Assembly: GCA_003552325.1 (NCBI GenBank)
Contig: PUKM01000050.1
Coordinates: forward strand, 1-25,158
Direction of reading: 5' to 3'
Source of the DNA: Natrialbaceae archaeon
GTDB lineage: Archaea; Halobacteriota; Halobacteria; Halobacteriales; Natrialbaceae
Length of the DNA: 25,158 nt
Below the pieces are notes generated by a model. It saw only the letters and a list, made by a program, of their open reading frames with translations. It was not told where the DNA came from and did not search any database. Of this stretch, positions 14,010 to 21,896 are shown in pieces. A program made the position numbers and the translations under genes. Position 1 is the first letter of the stretch, and every line of letters starts with the position of its first letter.

Positions 14010-14543
14010 TTACCCATCGAGTAAGGAGTCGACCAACCGCTCGAACCGATCGACGAACCGTGAGCCGGCGTGTGGGTCGACCGTCTCGAGCAGGGCTGCC
14101 GTCTCGGCCGGCCTCGACAGCGAGAGCACCACACGGTTTCCGCGCTCGTATTCCCGGTCGACAACCCCACACTCGAGGAGGTGGTCCACGTGGTGCTCGA
14201 GGGTGCTCCGGGGGAGATCGAGGGCCTCGACGAGTTCGTTCGGTCGCGCTCGTTCGCGCGTGTAGAGCGTGGTGGCGATGGCGGCAGCGGTCTCCCGTCT
14301 GAGTACCGACACAGCGTCCCGTTCCCACGGCGTGTAGGCGGGTGCCGGAGCGAAGTAGTGAGTTCGCCCAAACCGCTCGTGTCTGGCGACGTCGCCGGCT
14401 TTGGTCAGCCGTCGCACGTGGTACTGGACCTGCCCCGGAGCCAGTGAGAGATCACGCACCAGCGCGTTGAAGTGGATGCCTGGATCGGCCGCGATCGCTG
14501 CCCGAATGCGAGAGCGCGTTGGGTTCTCCTCGAGATCAGTCAC
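14010..14543 (-). CDS. Tandem winged-helix transcriptional regulator
   Basis: This 177-residue protein has two winged-helix domains. The first (residues 8-60: TRSRIRAAIAADPGIHFNALVRD, then LAPGQVQYHVRRLTKAG) is ArsR/MarR-like, and the second (about 80-140: ARPNELVEALDLPRSTLEHHVDHLLECGVVDRE) repeats the fold. Such tandem proteins are common in haloarchaea. It starts with GTG: the codon overlaps the stop of the upstream membrane protein gene as GTGA, and GGGGTGA lies 6 nt before it. The overlap suggests the regulator and the membrane protein act together. The ligand and targets are unknown. Confidence 0.82.
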   Translation of the reverse strand: MTDLEENPTRSRIRAAIAADPGIHFNALVRDLSLAPGQVQYHVRRLTKAGDVARHERFGRTHYFAPAPAYTPWERDAVSVLRRETAAAIATTLYTRERARPNELVEALDLPRSTLEHHVDHLLECGVVDREYERGNRVVLSLSRPAETAALLETVDPHAGSRFVDRFERLVDSLLDG

Positions 14544-14992
14544 GGGCGGTCACCCCGATCCGTCGAGTCACGATTGCGTATGGGATCGGTATCGAGCCGC
14601 CCGACGGAAATGACGGCTGCGATCAGGAAACCGGCGATGATCACGTCGAGCAGGTGCTCGACCGTGTGGTGGGTGTCCATTGGGACGTACCCCAACGCCG
14701 TGCCGGCACCGACGATCGGGCGCATCACGAGCGCCCCGAGTGCCGCGGTAATCAACAGATAGGGCAGAGATTTCCGACGCCGAAACGCCGTCGCTGCGAG
14801 CGCGAACACGATCAACGAGCCAACGGTAGAGAGGATCAACAACAGTGCGAGATGCCAGTCGACGCTGCCGGAGCCAACACTCGAGTCGAGGACCGGACGT
14901 TCGAGCAGACTGTTCGAATACGCCGCATGCTCCCACCCGTCTCGGCTCACGACCCCGAAAAACGAGCCAGAGGAGGGGGAACCAAGGTTCAT
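14540..14992 (-). CDS. Three-helix membrane protein co-transcribed with the winged-helix regulator
   Basis: This 150-residue protein has three hydrophobic segments, about residues 47-70, 76-98 and 112-132, and an Arg/Asp-rich C-terminal tail. Conserved-looking polar residues lie in DTHHTVEHLLDV between helices two and three, a His-rich stretch that could bind metal. I do not recognise a named family with certainty; small membrane proteins next to winged-helix genes are frequent in haloarchaea. The ATG at 14992 is preferred over a GTG at 15016. It has a close GGGAG before it. The end overlaps the regulator start by four bases. A sensing or signalling role with the regulator is only an inference. 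Confidence 0.65.
   Translation of the reverse strand: MNLGSPSSGSFFGVVSRDGWEHAAYSNSLLERPVLDSSVGSGSVDWHLALLLILSTVGSLIVFALAATAFRRRKSLPYLLITAALGALVMRPIVGAGTALGYVPMDTHHTVEHLLDVIIAGFLIAAVISVGRLDTDPIRNRDSTDRGDRP
14550..14556 (-). promoter_or_regulatory. Ribosome binding site supporting a GTG start
   Basis: On the - strand this reads GGGGTGA, 6 nt before the GTG at 14543. It decides in favour of the GTG as start of the winged-helix regulator. Confidence 0.6.
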
Positions 14993-15119
14993 ACTCCCGT
15001 TTAGCAACGGGGGCACTTCCCTGACTCGGTCTTTCGACGTTCAAACCAGACAGCAAAGACACAAAATAACAGCCACAGACACTCACACGAGCTCCGGCCA
15101 CGCCGAATCGAGCGCCGAC

Positions 15120-15638
15120 TCACTCGAGTAGCTCGGCTGCTTCCTCGACTCCCATCACGTCCTGTTTGACGGCCTCGAGCACGCGAACGATCTCCGGATC
15201 GGGCCCCGACGTCACGTCGCCGACTTCCTCGAGGGTGACTTTCGTCGATCGCCCGACGAACTCGTCGAAATCGGTGCCCTCGGCGATGGCCGTCTCCTTT
15301 TTCACTCGGTAGTTGCCCCCATCGGTGACGTGGAGGTCACCCGGATGGAAAAAGTACCAGTCTTCCCGATCGAATCGGACGCCAATTCGGGGTTTCGCGC
15401 CGAAGTTCTGGGCGAAGTAGATGAGGGCTTCGACCTCCTCGCCAGTGAGATAGATGGGGTTGCCGGCACTCGACTTCGCCTCGACCGCATAGAAGGTATC
15501 GCCGTCGCCGGCGAGCACGTCCGGGAGTTCTCGCTCGGTGGCCGACCCGCTCGCGGGGGCGCGCATGACGGCGAAGCCGGCCTCGTCGAGTCGGTTGACG
15601 AGTTCGCGTTCGCGTCGGTCACCCTTCGCCTGAGACAT
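15120..15638 (-). CDS. hjc: Archaeal Holliday junction resolvase Hjc
   Basis: This 172-residue nuclease cuts four-way DNA junctions in homologous recombination and repair. It aligns clearly with Pyrococcus Hjc: KGDRRERELV holds Glu10 (Pfu E9), PDVLAG holds Asp40 (Pfu D33), and VEAKSS holds Glu53-x-Lys55 (Pfu E46/K48), the metal-binding triad plus Lys. After about residue 120 there is a haloarchaeal C-terminal extension with an acidic region of unknown role, ending in a helix (VLEAVKQDVMGVEEAAELLE). The gene has its own promoter, with a TATA box 27 nt before the ATG, so it is leaderless. It lies between the membrane protein gene and the aldo/keto reductase on the same strand but with separate promoter signals. 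Confidence 0.95.
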   Translation of the reverse strand: MSQAKGDRRERELVNRLDEAGFAVMRAPASGSATERELPDVLAGDGDTFYAVEAKSSAGNPIYLTGEEVEALIYFAQNFGAKPRIGVRFDREDWYFFHPGDLHVTDGGNYRVKKETAIAEGTDFDEFVGRSTKVTLEEVGDVTSGPDPEIVRVLEAVKQDVMGVEEAAELLE

Positions 15639-15650
15639 ACCCCCATCTCA

Positions 15651-15660
15651 CCACCGGTGG
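15651..15660. promoter_or_regulatory. Perfect palindrome CCACCGGTGG in the hjc promoter
   Basis: The palindrome lies between the TATA box and the hjc start codon, 13-22 nt before the ATG. A factor bound here could block transcription start. No second copy was noticed in the window. Confidence 0.35.
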
Positions 15661-15661
15661 G

Positions 15662-15669
15662 TAATAAAG
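15662..15669 (-). promoter_or_regulatory. TATA box of hjc
   Basis: On the - strand the element reads CTTTATTA, centred about 27 nt before the hjc ATG at 15638. This spacing is typical of leaderless haloarchaeal transcripts. Confidence 0.6.
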
Positions 15670-15719
15670 TGGCCGACCCGAGGTCGGGAATCGGCGTGAG
15701 TACCGTCTGTCGTCAGACG

Positions 15720-16703
15720 TTACCGTGCTTCCTCGATCCGTGTGAACTGCTCGTCGCTCAGAGAGACCTCGACGGCTCCGACGTTCTCCGCGAGCTGGGC
15801 CGGTGTGCGTGCACCGACAATTGGGACGCAGGTAAACTCGGACTGATCCATCAACCAGCGCAGGGACACCTGTGCGGGGCTCGCGTCGACCTCGTCGGCG
15901 ACCGTTTCGACGGCCTCGAGGACGTTCCAGGCCGTGTCCGTGGCGTACGCACCGAAGCGATCGCTCAGACTGCCTCGAGAGCCATCCGGTGCTTCGACGG
16001 AGCCGTCCGGCGCACGGTCGTACTTTCCGGTGAGGAACCCACCGGCGAGTGGTGAGTACGGACAGACGGCGAGGTCCTGATCCGCACAGACCTCGAGGTA
16101 CTTCCCAACCGCATCGAAGTGGGCCGCGTTGACCATCGGCTGAGTGACCTCGAAGCGCTCGAGCCCCTCGACGTCGCTGGTCCAGAGCGCCTTGGTTAGT
16201 TGCCAGGCTGCCATCGAACTCGCCCCGAGGTAGTGAACCGTCCCCTCGCGGACGAGTTCGGTGAGCACCTGCATGGTCTCTCGGATTGGCGTGTTCTCGT
16301 CCCACCGGTGAATGTAATAGAGGTCGAGATAGTCCGTCCCGAGTCGCTCGAGGGTGCCCTCGATCTGTGCGCGGATGTGTTTTCGCCCCAGTCCCGAATC
16401 GTTCGGTCCGGGCTGGCCTCGGCCGTTGAATGGGAAGTACACTTTCGAGGCGATGACGACATCCTCGCGGTCGTGGTCTGCGAGCCACTCGCCGATCCAG
16501 GTTTCACTCGTGCCGTTCGGACTGCCGTAGACGTTGGCCGTGTCGATGAAATTGACGCCGTGATCCAGGCAAGCATCGAGGAGTTCGTGTGCCTCCTCGC
16601 GGTCGGTTTCGACGACGCCGTTCGATTCCTTGGCGAATCGCCAGGTCCCAAAACAGAGTTTCGAGACGGTCGTGCCCGTGTTGCCGAGCGTGGTGTACTC
16701 CAT
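15720..16703 (-). CDS. Aldo/keto reductase
   Basis: This 327-residue protein is an NAD(P)H-dependent TIM-barrel aldo/keto reductase. The catalytic tetrad is present: Asp54 and Tyr59 in FIDTANVYG, Lys87 in IASKVYF and His132 in YYIHRWD. Other family segments are LGRKHIRAQIEGTLERLGTDYLDLYY and the C-terminal CVPIVGARTPAQLAEN that binds the cofactor phosphate. It looks like the YajO/Tas type of oxidoreductase; its natural substrate is unknown. The ATG at 16703 (MEYTTLGNTG) is the family N-terminus; the frame is open further upstream into the next gene's end without homology. It follows the LLM-class oxidoreductase gene by 86 nt, with a possible weak promoter (ATTTTCA near 16727-16733) between them. 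Confidence 0.93.
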   Translation of the reverse strand: MEYTTLGNTGTTVSKLCFGTWRFAKESNGVVETDREEAHELLDACLDHGVNFIDTANVYGSPNGTSETWIGEWLADHDREDVVIASKVYFPFNGRGQPGPNDSGLGRKHIRAQIEGTLERLGTDYLDLYYIHRWDENTPIRETMQVLTELVREGTVHYLGASSMAAWQLTKALWTSDVEGLERFEVTQPMVNAAHFDAVGKYLEVCADQDLAVCPYSPLAGGFLTGKYDRAPDGSVEAPDGSRGSLSDRFGAYATDTAWNVLEAVETVADEVDASPAQVSLRWLMDQSEFTCVPIVGARTPAQLAENVGAVEVSLSDEQFTRIEEAR

Positions 16704-16713
16704 ACGCGACTCA

Positions 16714-16727
16714 ACGGGCGAGCCCGT
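16714..16727. other. Inverted repeat before the aldo/keto reductase
   Basis: ACGGGC-GA-GCCCGT is perfectly symmetric, with 6-bp arms. It lies 11-24 nt before the ATG at 16703 on the - strand. It could be the end stem of the preceding LLM-class gene or an operator. Weak evidence for either. Confidence 0.3.
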
Positions 16728-16789
16728 GAAAATGGGTACGGATTCGTCGTCGTGGAACCGCTCGAGGAACGGACACAGGCCAGTTCGAG

Positions 16790-17746
16790 TCACCGAAGCG
16801 ATGGGAGAATCTCCTCGCTGTAGAACTCGAGGGCGGCCTCCTGGTCGTCGCCGATCTGGTGGACGTAAACGTGATCGTATCCCGCCTCGAGGGCCGTTTG
16901 GATCCCGTCGAGATGGGCGTCGCGGTCGGGTCCGGTGACGGTTCCGCTTTCGGCGATGTCCTCCCGCTCGACCAACTGGGAGGCCTGTTCGAAGTGGGCG
17001 GGTGAGGGTAACTCCTGACTGAGTTCACCGGGAATCGAGCCGTTTGGCCACCGTTCGTACACCGTGTCCACAGCCGATTCCGGGTCCTCATCGTAACAGA
17101 GATGCAGTTGTGTGTAGCGCGGTCCAGAACCACCCGCATCTTCATAGGCCGCGACGACATCGTCTTTTGGCCCCGAACACCAGAGTCCATCCCCGTGTTC
17201 GGCCGCCCAGGCAGCCGTCTTCGGTCCGAAGGCCGACACCACGATATCGGGAATCGTCTCGGGTGCGGTGAACAGTGTCGCGTTCTCGACGGTGTAGTGT
17301 GCACCGCGGTGGCTGACTTCGTTGCCGGTCCACAGCGAGCGCATCACGTCCATGGATTCGCCAAGCATCTCGAGGCGGACCTCGTGTTCGGGCCAGCGGT
17401 CGCCGGTGACGTGTTCGTTGAGGTTTTCGCCCGTGCCAACGCCGAACGTGAACCGGCCGTCGGCCATCACCTGAATCGTGGCGACGGCGTGAGCGACGTT
17501 CACCGGGTGGATACGGATGATCGGGCAAGTGACGCCGACACCGATTTCGATCCGATCGGTTTCGCGAGCGATGGCACCGAGGGTACTCCAGACGAACGGC
17601 GACTCACCCTGTGCCGACACCCACGGGTGGAAGTGATCGGAGATCGAGACGAAATCGAAGCCGGCGTCCTCGGCGGCGACCGCGAGGTCGACCAGTCGAT
17701 CCGGGCCATGTTCTTCACTCGAGAGCGTGAATCCAAACTGTGCCAT
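16790..17746 (-). CDS. F420-dependent LLM-class oxidoreductase, G6PDH-like family
   Basis: This 318-residue TIM-barrel protein belongs to the luciferase-like F420-dependent oxidoreductases, close to the Fgd (F420-dependent glucose-6-phosphate dehydrogenase) group. SDHFHPW holds Asp37, His38 and Trp42 (Fgd1 D39, H40, W44) and GVGTGENLNEH holds Glu107 (Fgd1 E109), all with a constant offset of two, so the active site is conserved. The segment GVTCPIIRIHPVNVAHAVATI contacts F420 in this family. Whether glucose-6-phosphate is the substrate is not shown; most haloarchaeal members have no assigned substrate. It is followed by the aldo/keto reductase on the same strand. The start ATG at 17746 has no TATA box of good quality, and a spaced inverted repeat lies upstream. 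Confidence 0.88.
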   Translation of the reverse strand: MAQFGFTLSSEEHGPDRLVDLAVAAEDAGFDFVSISDHFHPWVSAQGESPFVWSTLGAIARETDRIEIGVGVTCPIIRIHPVNVAHAVATIQVMADGRFTFGVGTGENLNEHVTGDRWPEHEVRLEMLGESMDVMRSLWTGNEVSHRGAHYTVENATLFTAPETIPDIVVSAFGPKTAAWAAEHGDGLWCSGPKDDVVAAYEDAGGSGPRYTQLHLCYDEDPESAVDTVYERWPNGSIPGELSQELPSPAHFEQASQLVEREDIAESGTVTGPDRDAHLDGIQTALEAGYDHVYVHQIGDDQEAALEFYSEEILPSLR

Positions 17747-17756
17747 ACACCCCCAT

Positions 17757-17786
17757 CAGGGGAGAGCCGGGTAGTGGTAGCCCCTG
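17757..17786. promoter_or_regulatory. Spaced inverted repeat over the promoter of the LLM-class gene
   Basis: CAGGGG and CCCCTG are perfect inverted arms separated by 18 nt, covering -11 to -40 relative to the ATG at 17746. This is where a haloarchaeal core promoter would lie, so an operator is possible. The arms are GC-rich and may be chance. Confidence 0.25.
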
Positions 17787-17920
17787 CAGATTCACGCCGG
17801 GACGTGTTGACACAACGTGATAGGGTTTGGTTTCGGGAACACACCTGCAGCTACTCGAGGACACACTGAACACGACGCACAGGAAGAGCGATGGGGCGCC
17901 GGAGCCTCCGCCTGAGACGC

Positions 17921-19678
17921 TTACTCGACGTGTCGCCAGACTGCCCCGCCCGTCGCTGGCACGGTCCCTGTCGTATCGCGTTCGCCATCGCTGACGAACA
18001 CCAGTTCCGGAACACCCGATTGGAACGCCACCTCGAGTGGCTCGTCGCCCCGGTTGATCGCCACGGTGAGTGTGTCGTCGTGTCCCTCGAGTTCGCGCTG
18101 ATAGACCAGGTGGTCGCCCGAACACTGCTCGTGGAGGAATCGACACTGGCCACGCCGGAGGAGTGGTTCCGCCTGCCTGAGGGCGATCAGTTCGGACACG
18201 AACGCACGCAGGTCACGGTTCTGGTCGGCGTCGTCCCAGATCATCGTTCGCCGACAGTCCGGGTCGTTGCCGCCCGTCATCCCGATCTCGTCACCGTAAT
18301 AGATGCAGGGCGTTCCGGGAGACGTCAGTTGCAGGAAAAACGCCAATCTGAGTCGGTCCACATCGCCGTCACACCGGTGCAGCATCCGTGGCGTGTCGTG
18401 ACTGCTCAACAGGTTAAAGAGCACCTTGTTGGCCTGATCGGCATACCGGAACTGGAATTTCGTATTCTTCTCGGCGAAGGTTTCGGCGTCGATGTCGTCC
18501 GTGGCCAGGAAGTCGTACGCCGCATAGCTGAAGGGATAGTTCATGACCGAATCGAACTGATCACCACGGAGCCAGGCGCTCGAGTCGTGCCAGATTTCGC
18601 CCAGAATGTACGCGTCGGGCTTGACCTCCTTGACCGCCTGGCGCATCTCACGCCAGAACTGGTGGTCCACCTCGTTCGCAACGTCGAGGCGCCACCCGTC
18701 GATATCGGCGACCTCGATCCAGTGTGTCGCCACCTCGATGAAGTACTCCTTCACCTCGGGGTTCTCGGTGTTGAGTTTCGGCATGTACGGTTCGAACGCG
18801 AACGCATCGTAGCTGGGGATGGGTTCGAACTCGATCGGGAACTCCCGAACGTGGAACCAGTCAGCGTACTCGGAGTTCTCACCGTGTTCGATCACGTCCT
18901 GGAACGGCTCGAAGGCTCGGCCGGCGTGGTTAAACACCGCGTCGAGCATCACTCGGATATCGCGGTCGTGGGCCGCCTCGACGAGCTCGATGAGGTCGTC
19001 CTCGTCACCGAACTGTGGGTCGATGCGATAGTAATCGGTCGTGTTGTACTTGTGATTCGACGTCGACTCGAAAATCGGTGTCAGATACAGCGCCGTCACC
19101 CCAAGGTCATCGATATACTCGAGGTTGTCCGTAATGCCCTGGAGATCGCCCCCAAAGAAGTTGTTTCGGGTCGGTGCCTCCCCCCACGCTTCGACGCCTT
19201 CGGGGTCGAGATCAGGGTTCGCGTTGGCGAACCGCTCGGGGAAGATCTGGTAGAACACTGCGTCGTTCGCCCACGCTGGCGGATCGTGGATGTCGACCGG
19301 ATTGACGAACGGAAACTCGAAGAAGTGGACCGTCCCACCGTCTTCGCGGTCGGGCCCCGCCGCTGTGCCCGACTCGAACCCCCACTCGGTGAACCAAAGC
19401 GTCTCTTCGGCATCCTCGAGACAGAACACATAACAGAGCCGGCGGTACGGCGGTTCGACCGCGACCTGCCAGTAGTCGTAGCGCTCGTCGTGGCCGATCC
19501 GGGTCATCGGCGTCTTCGTTTTCGTGTCCTCCCACCCGTACTTGTCTCCCCAGAGGATCGTACAGTCAGCGACGTCGCCACGTTTCGTTCGAATGCGAAG
19601 GTGGACTGTCGATTCGTCGTACGCGTACGCGTCGCTGCTCTTCGGTCGATGGTGGACCGCTGCTCGAGCGATGGTCAT
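17921..19678 (-). CDS. Neopullulanase/cyclomaltodextrinase, GH13 subfamily 20
   Basis: This 585-residue glycoside hydrolase splits maltodextrins, cyclodextrins or pullulan in the cytoplasm, as it has no signal peptide. Residues 1-125 are an N-terminal beta domain of the CBM34 type. The catalytic barrel has DAVFNH (246-251), GWRLDVANE with nucleophile Asp332, GEIWHD with acid/base Glu361 and SSHDTPR with Asp428. MPKLN (299-303) is the signature of GH13_20, the neopullulanase subfamily. The C-terminal beta domain ends near residue 585. It follows the binding protein and permease genes on the same strand, 119 nt after the second permease, so it likely degrades what they import. There may be a separate weak promoter in that gap. 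The family is firm; exact specificity is open. Confidence 0.95.
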   Translation of the reverse strand: MTIARAAVHHRPKSSDAYAYDESTVHLRIRTKRGDVADCTILWGDKYGWEDTKTKTPMTRIGHDERYDYWQVAVEPPYRRLCYVFCLEDAEETLWFTEWGFESGTAAGPDREDGGTVHFFEFPFVNPVDIHDPPAWANDAVFYQIFPERFANANPDLDPEGVEAWGEAPTRNNFFGGDLQGITDNLEYIDDLGVTALYLTPIFESTSNHKYNTTDYYRIDPQFGDEDDLIELVEAAHDRDIRVMLDAVFNHAGRAFEPFQDVIEHGENSEYADWFHVREFPIEFEPIPSYDAFAFEPYMPKLNTENPEVKEYFIEVATHWIEVADIDGWRLDVANEVDHQFWREMRQAVKEVKPDAYILGEIWHDSSAWLRGDQFDSVMNYPFSYAAYDFLATDDIDAETFAEKNTKFQFRYADQANKVLFNLLSSHDTPRMLHRCDGDVDRLRLAFFLQLTSPGTPCIYYGDEIGMTGGNDPDCRRTMIWDDADQNRDLRAFVSELIALRQAEPLLRRGQCRFLHEQCSGDHLVYQRELEGHDDTLTVAINRGDEPLEVAFQSGVPELVFVSDGERDTTGTVPATGGAVWRHVE

Positions 19679-19797
19679 ACGACTAGTCCACGCACAGTGG
19701 GGTGTTAGCCCTACTGGAATCGGGATACGAAATCGAGTACCCTCGAGTGCCGACGGCGGTGGTCAGCGGCGATAAAAACGGGAAAATAGCAGGCGAT

Positions 19798-20880
19798 CTA
19801 GCCCGAGACGCCACCGAACGACAGACCGCTTTCGATGTACCGTTGGGCGAAGAGGTAGACGAAGACGATCGGTGACGCATACAGGAGCGCGAACGCGGAG
19901 AACCGCCCCCACGGAACGGTGAACTGATCGACCATCATGAAGAGGCCGATCGGCAAGGTGTAGTTCTCTGGACGGAGCACGACCTGTGCGATGATGAACT
20001 CCATCCACCCGACGAGGAAGATGAAGATGAAGATCGTCGCGAGCCCCGGTTTCGCGAGGGGCAAGACGATTTCGTAGGCAACCCTGAACGGTGAGGCACC
20101 GTCGATGATCGCCGCTTCCTCGTATGAGACGGGGATCGAGTCCATATACGTCTTCAACAGCCAGGTGTTGAACGGCACGGCCATCGCCGCGTAGTAGATC
20201 GACAACACGAGTCGGTTGTTCGTCACGCCCAGGTTCGAGAAGATCGCATACAGCGCGATCAGGGCGGCGATACCGAGTCCGCCACCGATCTGGGTGAACA
20301 GGATGTAGCCGTAGAGGAGTTTCATCCGACCGTAGAACTGCCGGCGTGAGAACGCATACGCGGCCGGAACGATCAGTGACATCGCAATCGTCACCGTCGC
20401 CGCCCCGATGAAGAGGCTGTTCCGGAGGTAGTGCGTGAAGTTCGACGTGCTGTCGACACCGTAGTCACTCGCCTGCAGGAAGTACACCCGCGGCCAGTTC
20501 ATGAAGAACTCGATACCGGTGAACGGGATCGCGATGCCAATCGCGGCCCCCGGGATATAGAGGTCTCCGATCACCCAGATGAACGCATCGAACGTCACAT
20601 CAGTCGGGATCAACCCGGCACTGTCCGAGGAGTACAACGTCGCTCCGTCACCCTGGAGTGCCATCAACAGCACCCAGTAGACCGGGATCAGCAGGACGAA
20701 GACGAAGACGACCGTCGCGATCGTCGACAGCGCCTTGATCGCGACATCTTTCGGATCGATGAATCCCCGCTGGATCCCCTCGATCGTATACGCGACATCC
20801 TTGCGGATCTCACTCGGCTTGTCGAGGGCACGCCTGGTATCGCGTTTGATTTTTCGGCCGACACTCTCGAGAATCGTCAT
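19798..20880 (-). CDS. ABC sugar transporter permease, MalG-like
   Basis: This 360-residue inner permease of a CUT1-type carbohydrate ABC transporter has a long charged N-terminus (about 45 residues), then TM1 (TIATVVFVFVLLIPVYWVLL) and about five more helices. The EAA loop that contacts the ATPase is SYEEAAIIDGASPFRVAYEI followed by VLPLAKPG. A large external segment follows TM1. The ATG at 20880 overlaps the stop of the other permease gene as ATGA, and GGGGGTG lies upstream, so the two are co-translated. The neighbouring GH13_20 and MalK-type genes indicate a maltodextrin substrate. Confidence 0.93.
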   Translation of the reverse strand: MTILESVGRKIKRDTRRALDKPSEIRKDVAYTIEGIQRGFIDPKDVAIKALSTIATVVFVFVLLIPVYWVLLMALQGDGATLYSSDSAGLIPTDVTFDAFIWVIGDLYIPGAAIGIAIPFTGIEFFMNWPRVYFLQASDYGVDSTSNFTHYLRNSLFIGAATVTIAMSLIVPAAYAFSRRQFYGRMKLLYGYILFTQIGGGLGIAALIALYAIFSNLGVTNNRLVLSIYYAAMAVPFNTWLLKTYMDSIPVSYEEAAIIDGASPFRVAYEIVLPLAKPGLATIFIFIFLVGWMEFIIAQVVLRPENYTLPIGLFMMVDQFTVPWGRFSAFALLYASPIVFVYLFAQRYIESGLSFGGVSG

Positions 20881-21875
20881 GAGCCACCCACCCCCTCGGC
20901 GAGTCGCCCTTTCCAAACGGCGACGAGCATGAATACTCCAATGAAGACGACGGCAGTCATCATGATCGCGGCACCAGCGCCGTAGGCGTTGTAATTAAAC
21001 GCCTCCTGGTAGCCGTAGAGGATGATGAGTTCGTTCGACCGTCCTGGGGCCCCGCGTTCGAAGACGAAGGGAATCAGGAACTGCGTGAACGACGCTGCAG
21101 CCGTCAGGATTGCAGCGAACATCACCGGCCGTTTGATCGCCGGCACAGTGACGTTGATGAAGCGGTGGAAGAAGCCAGCGCCATCGACTTTCGATGCGTC
21201 GACGAGCTCTTCGGGTACCGCTTGCAATGCACTCACGGTGATGATCACCATGAAGGGATACGCCAGCCACATCTCGGTGATGAGGTAGGTACTGAACGCG
21301 ATCCATCGATCGGTGAACCACGCCTGGGGCTCCATCCCGATCCACATCAAGAACTGGTTGGCCAGTCCGAACTGTGCCGAACTGAAGATACCGCGCCAGA
21401 TCGTGATGGTGAAAATCGGCGGCAGAGCCCATGGGATGATGATGATCGAGCGCAGGTACCGCTTCCCGGAGACCCTGTCACTCGTCATTATCATCGCCAA
21501 CCCAACACCGAAGGCCACTTTGAGTGCGACACTACAGATGACGAACAACCAGGTCGTGCCGAGTGAGTTCCAAAAGCTCGGATCGTTGAACAGCGCTATA
21601 TAGTTCTCGAGGCCGACGAACGCTTCATCTCCCCGCAGGCCAAAGAGGCCGAGGAGTCCGCCGGGTCCGTCCTGGAACACCGTCGCCGGTTCGGCATCGG
21701 TGAAAGACAGGTAAATCGTAAAGATGAGCGGGATGAACATAAAGAGCGAGAAGAAAAACAATCCTGGAAGGACGAGCAGTCCAGCACTGTTGTCACTGAT
21801 TCGCTCTCGAATGCTCTCTGGCACCACCGCCTGGTACCCTTTTCGTGAACCCGCTCTCACTGAAGAAATACTCAT
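20877..21875 (-). CDS. ABC sugar transporter permease, MalF-like
   Basis: This 332-residue membrane protein is the second permease of the carbohydrate transporter. It has a basic N-terminus, a first helix around LLVLPGLFFFSLFMFIPLIF and about five further helices. The EAA-type loop is VPEELVDASKVDGAGFFHRF followed by TVPAIKRP. It is shorter than enteric MalF, which has a large extra external domain, but normal for archaeal sugar permeases. The gene lies 21 nt after the binding protein gene and overlaps the MalG-like gene by four bases. No Shine-Dalgarno was seen before its ATG, so it may depend on translation of the upstream gene. Confidence 0.93.
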   Translation of the reverse strand: MSISSVRAGSRKGYQAVVPESIRERISDNSAGLLVLPGLFFFSLFMFIPLIFTIYLSFTDAEPATVFQDGPGGLLGLFGLRGDEAFVGLENYIALFNDPSFWNSLGTTWLFVICSVALKVAFGVGLAMIMTSDRVSGKRYLRSIIIIPWALPPIFTITIWRGIFSSAQFGLANQFLMWIGMEPQAWFTDRWIAFSTYLITEMWLAYPFMVIITVSALQAVPEELVDASKVDGAGFFHRFINVTVPAIKRPVMFAAILTAAASFTQFLIPFVFERGAPGRSNELIILYGYQEAFNYNAYGAGAAIMMTAVVFIGVFMLVAVWKGRLAEGVGGS

Positions 21876-21896
21876 TATCAGGAGTTAGCCTGGGCG

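Noticed and set aside
7762..16727. Matching arms GCCCGT/ACGGGC in two stem-loops (7762-7776 and 16714-16727)
   Set aside because: The arms are in opposite order and very GC-rich, so a shared origin or shared factor is not supported.
17891..19708. A 605-codon open frame on the + strand opposite the GH13 gene
   Set aside because: The - strand frame has every GH13 catalytic motif; the + strand frame is a shadow in GC-rich DNA.
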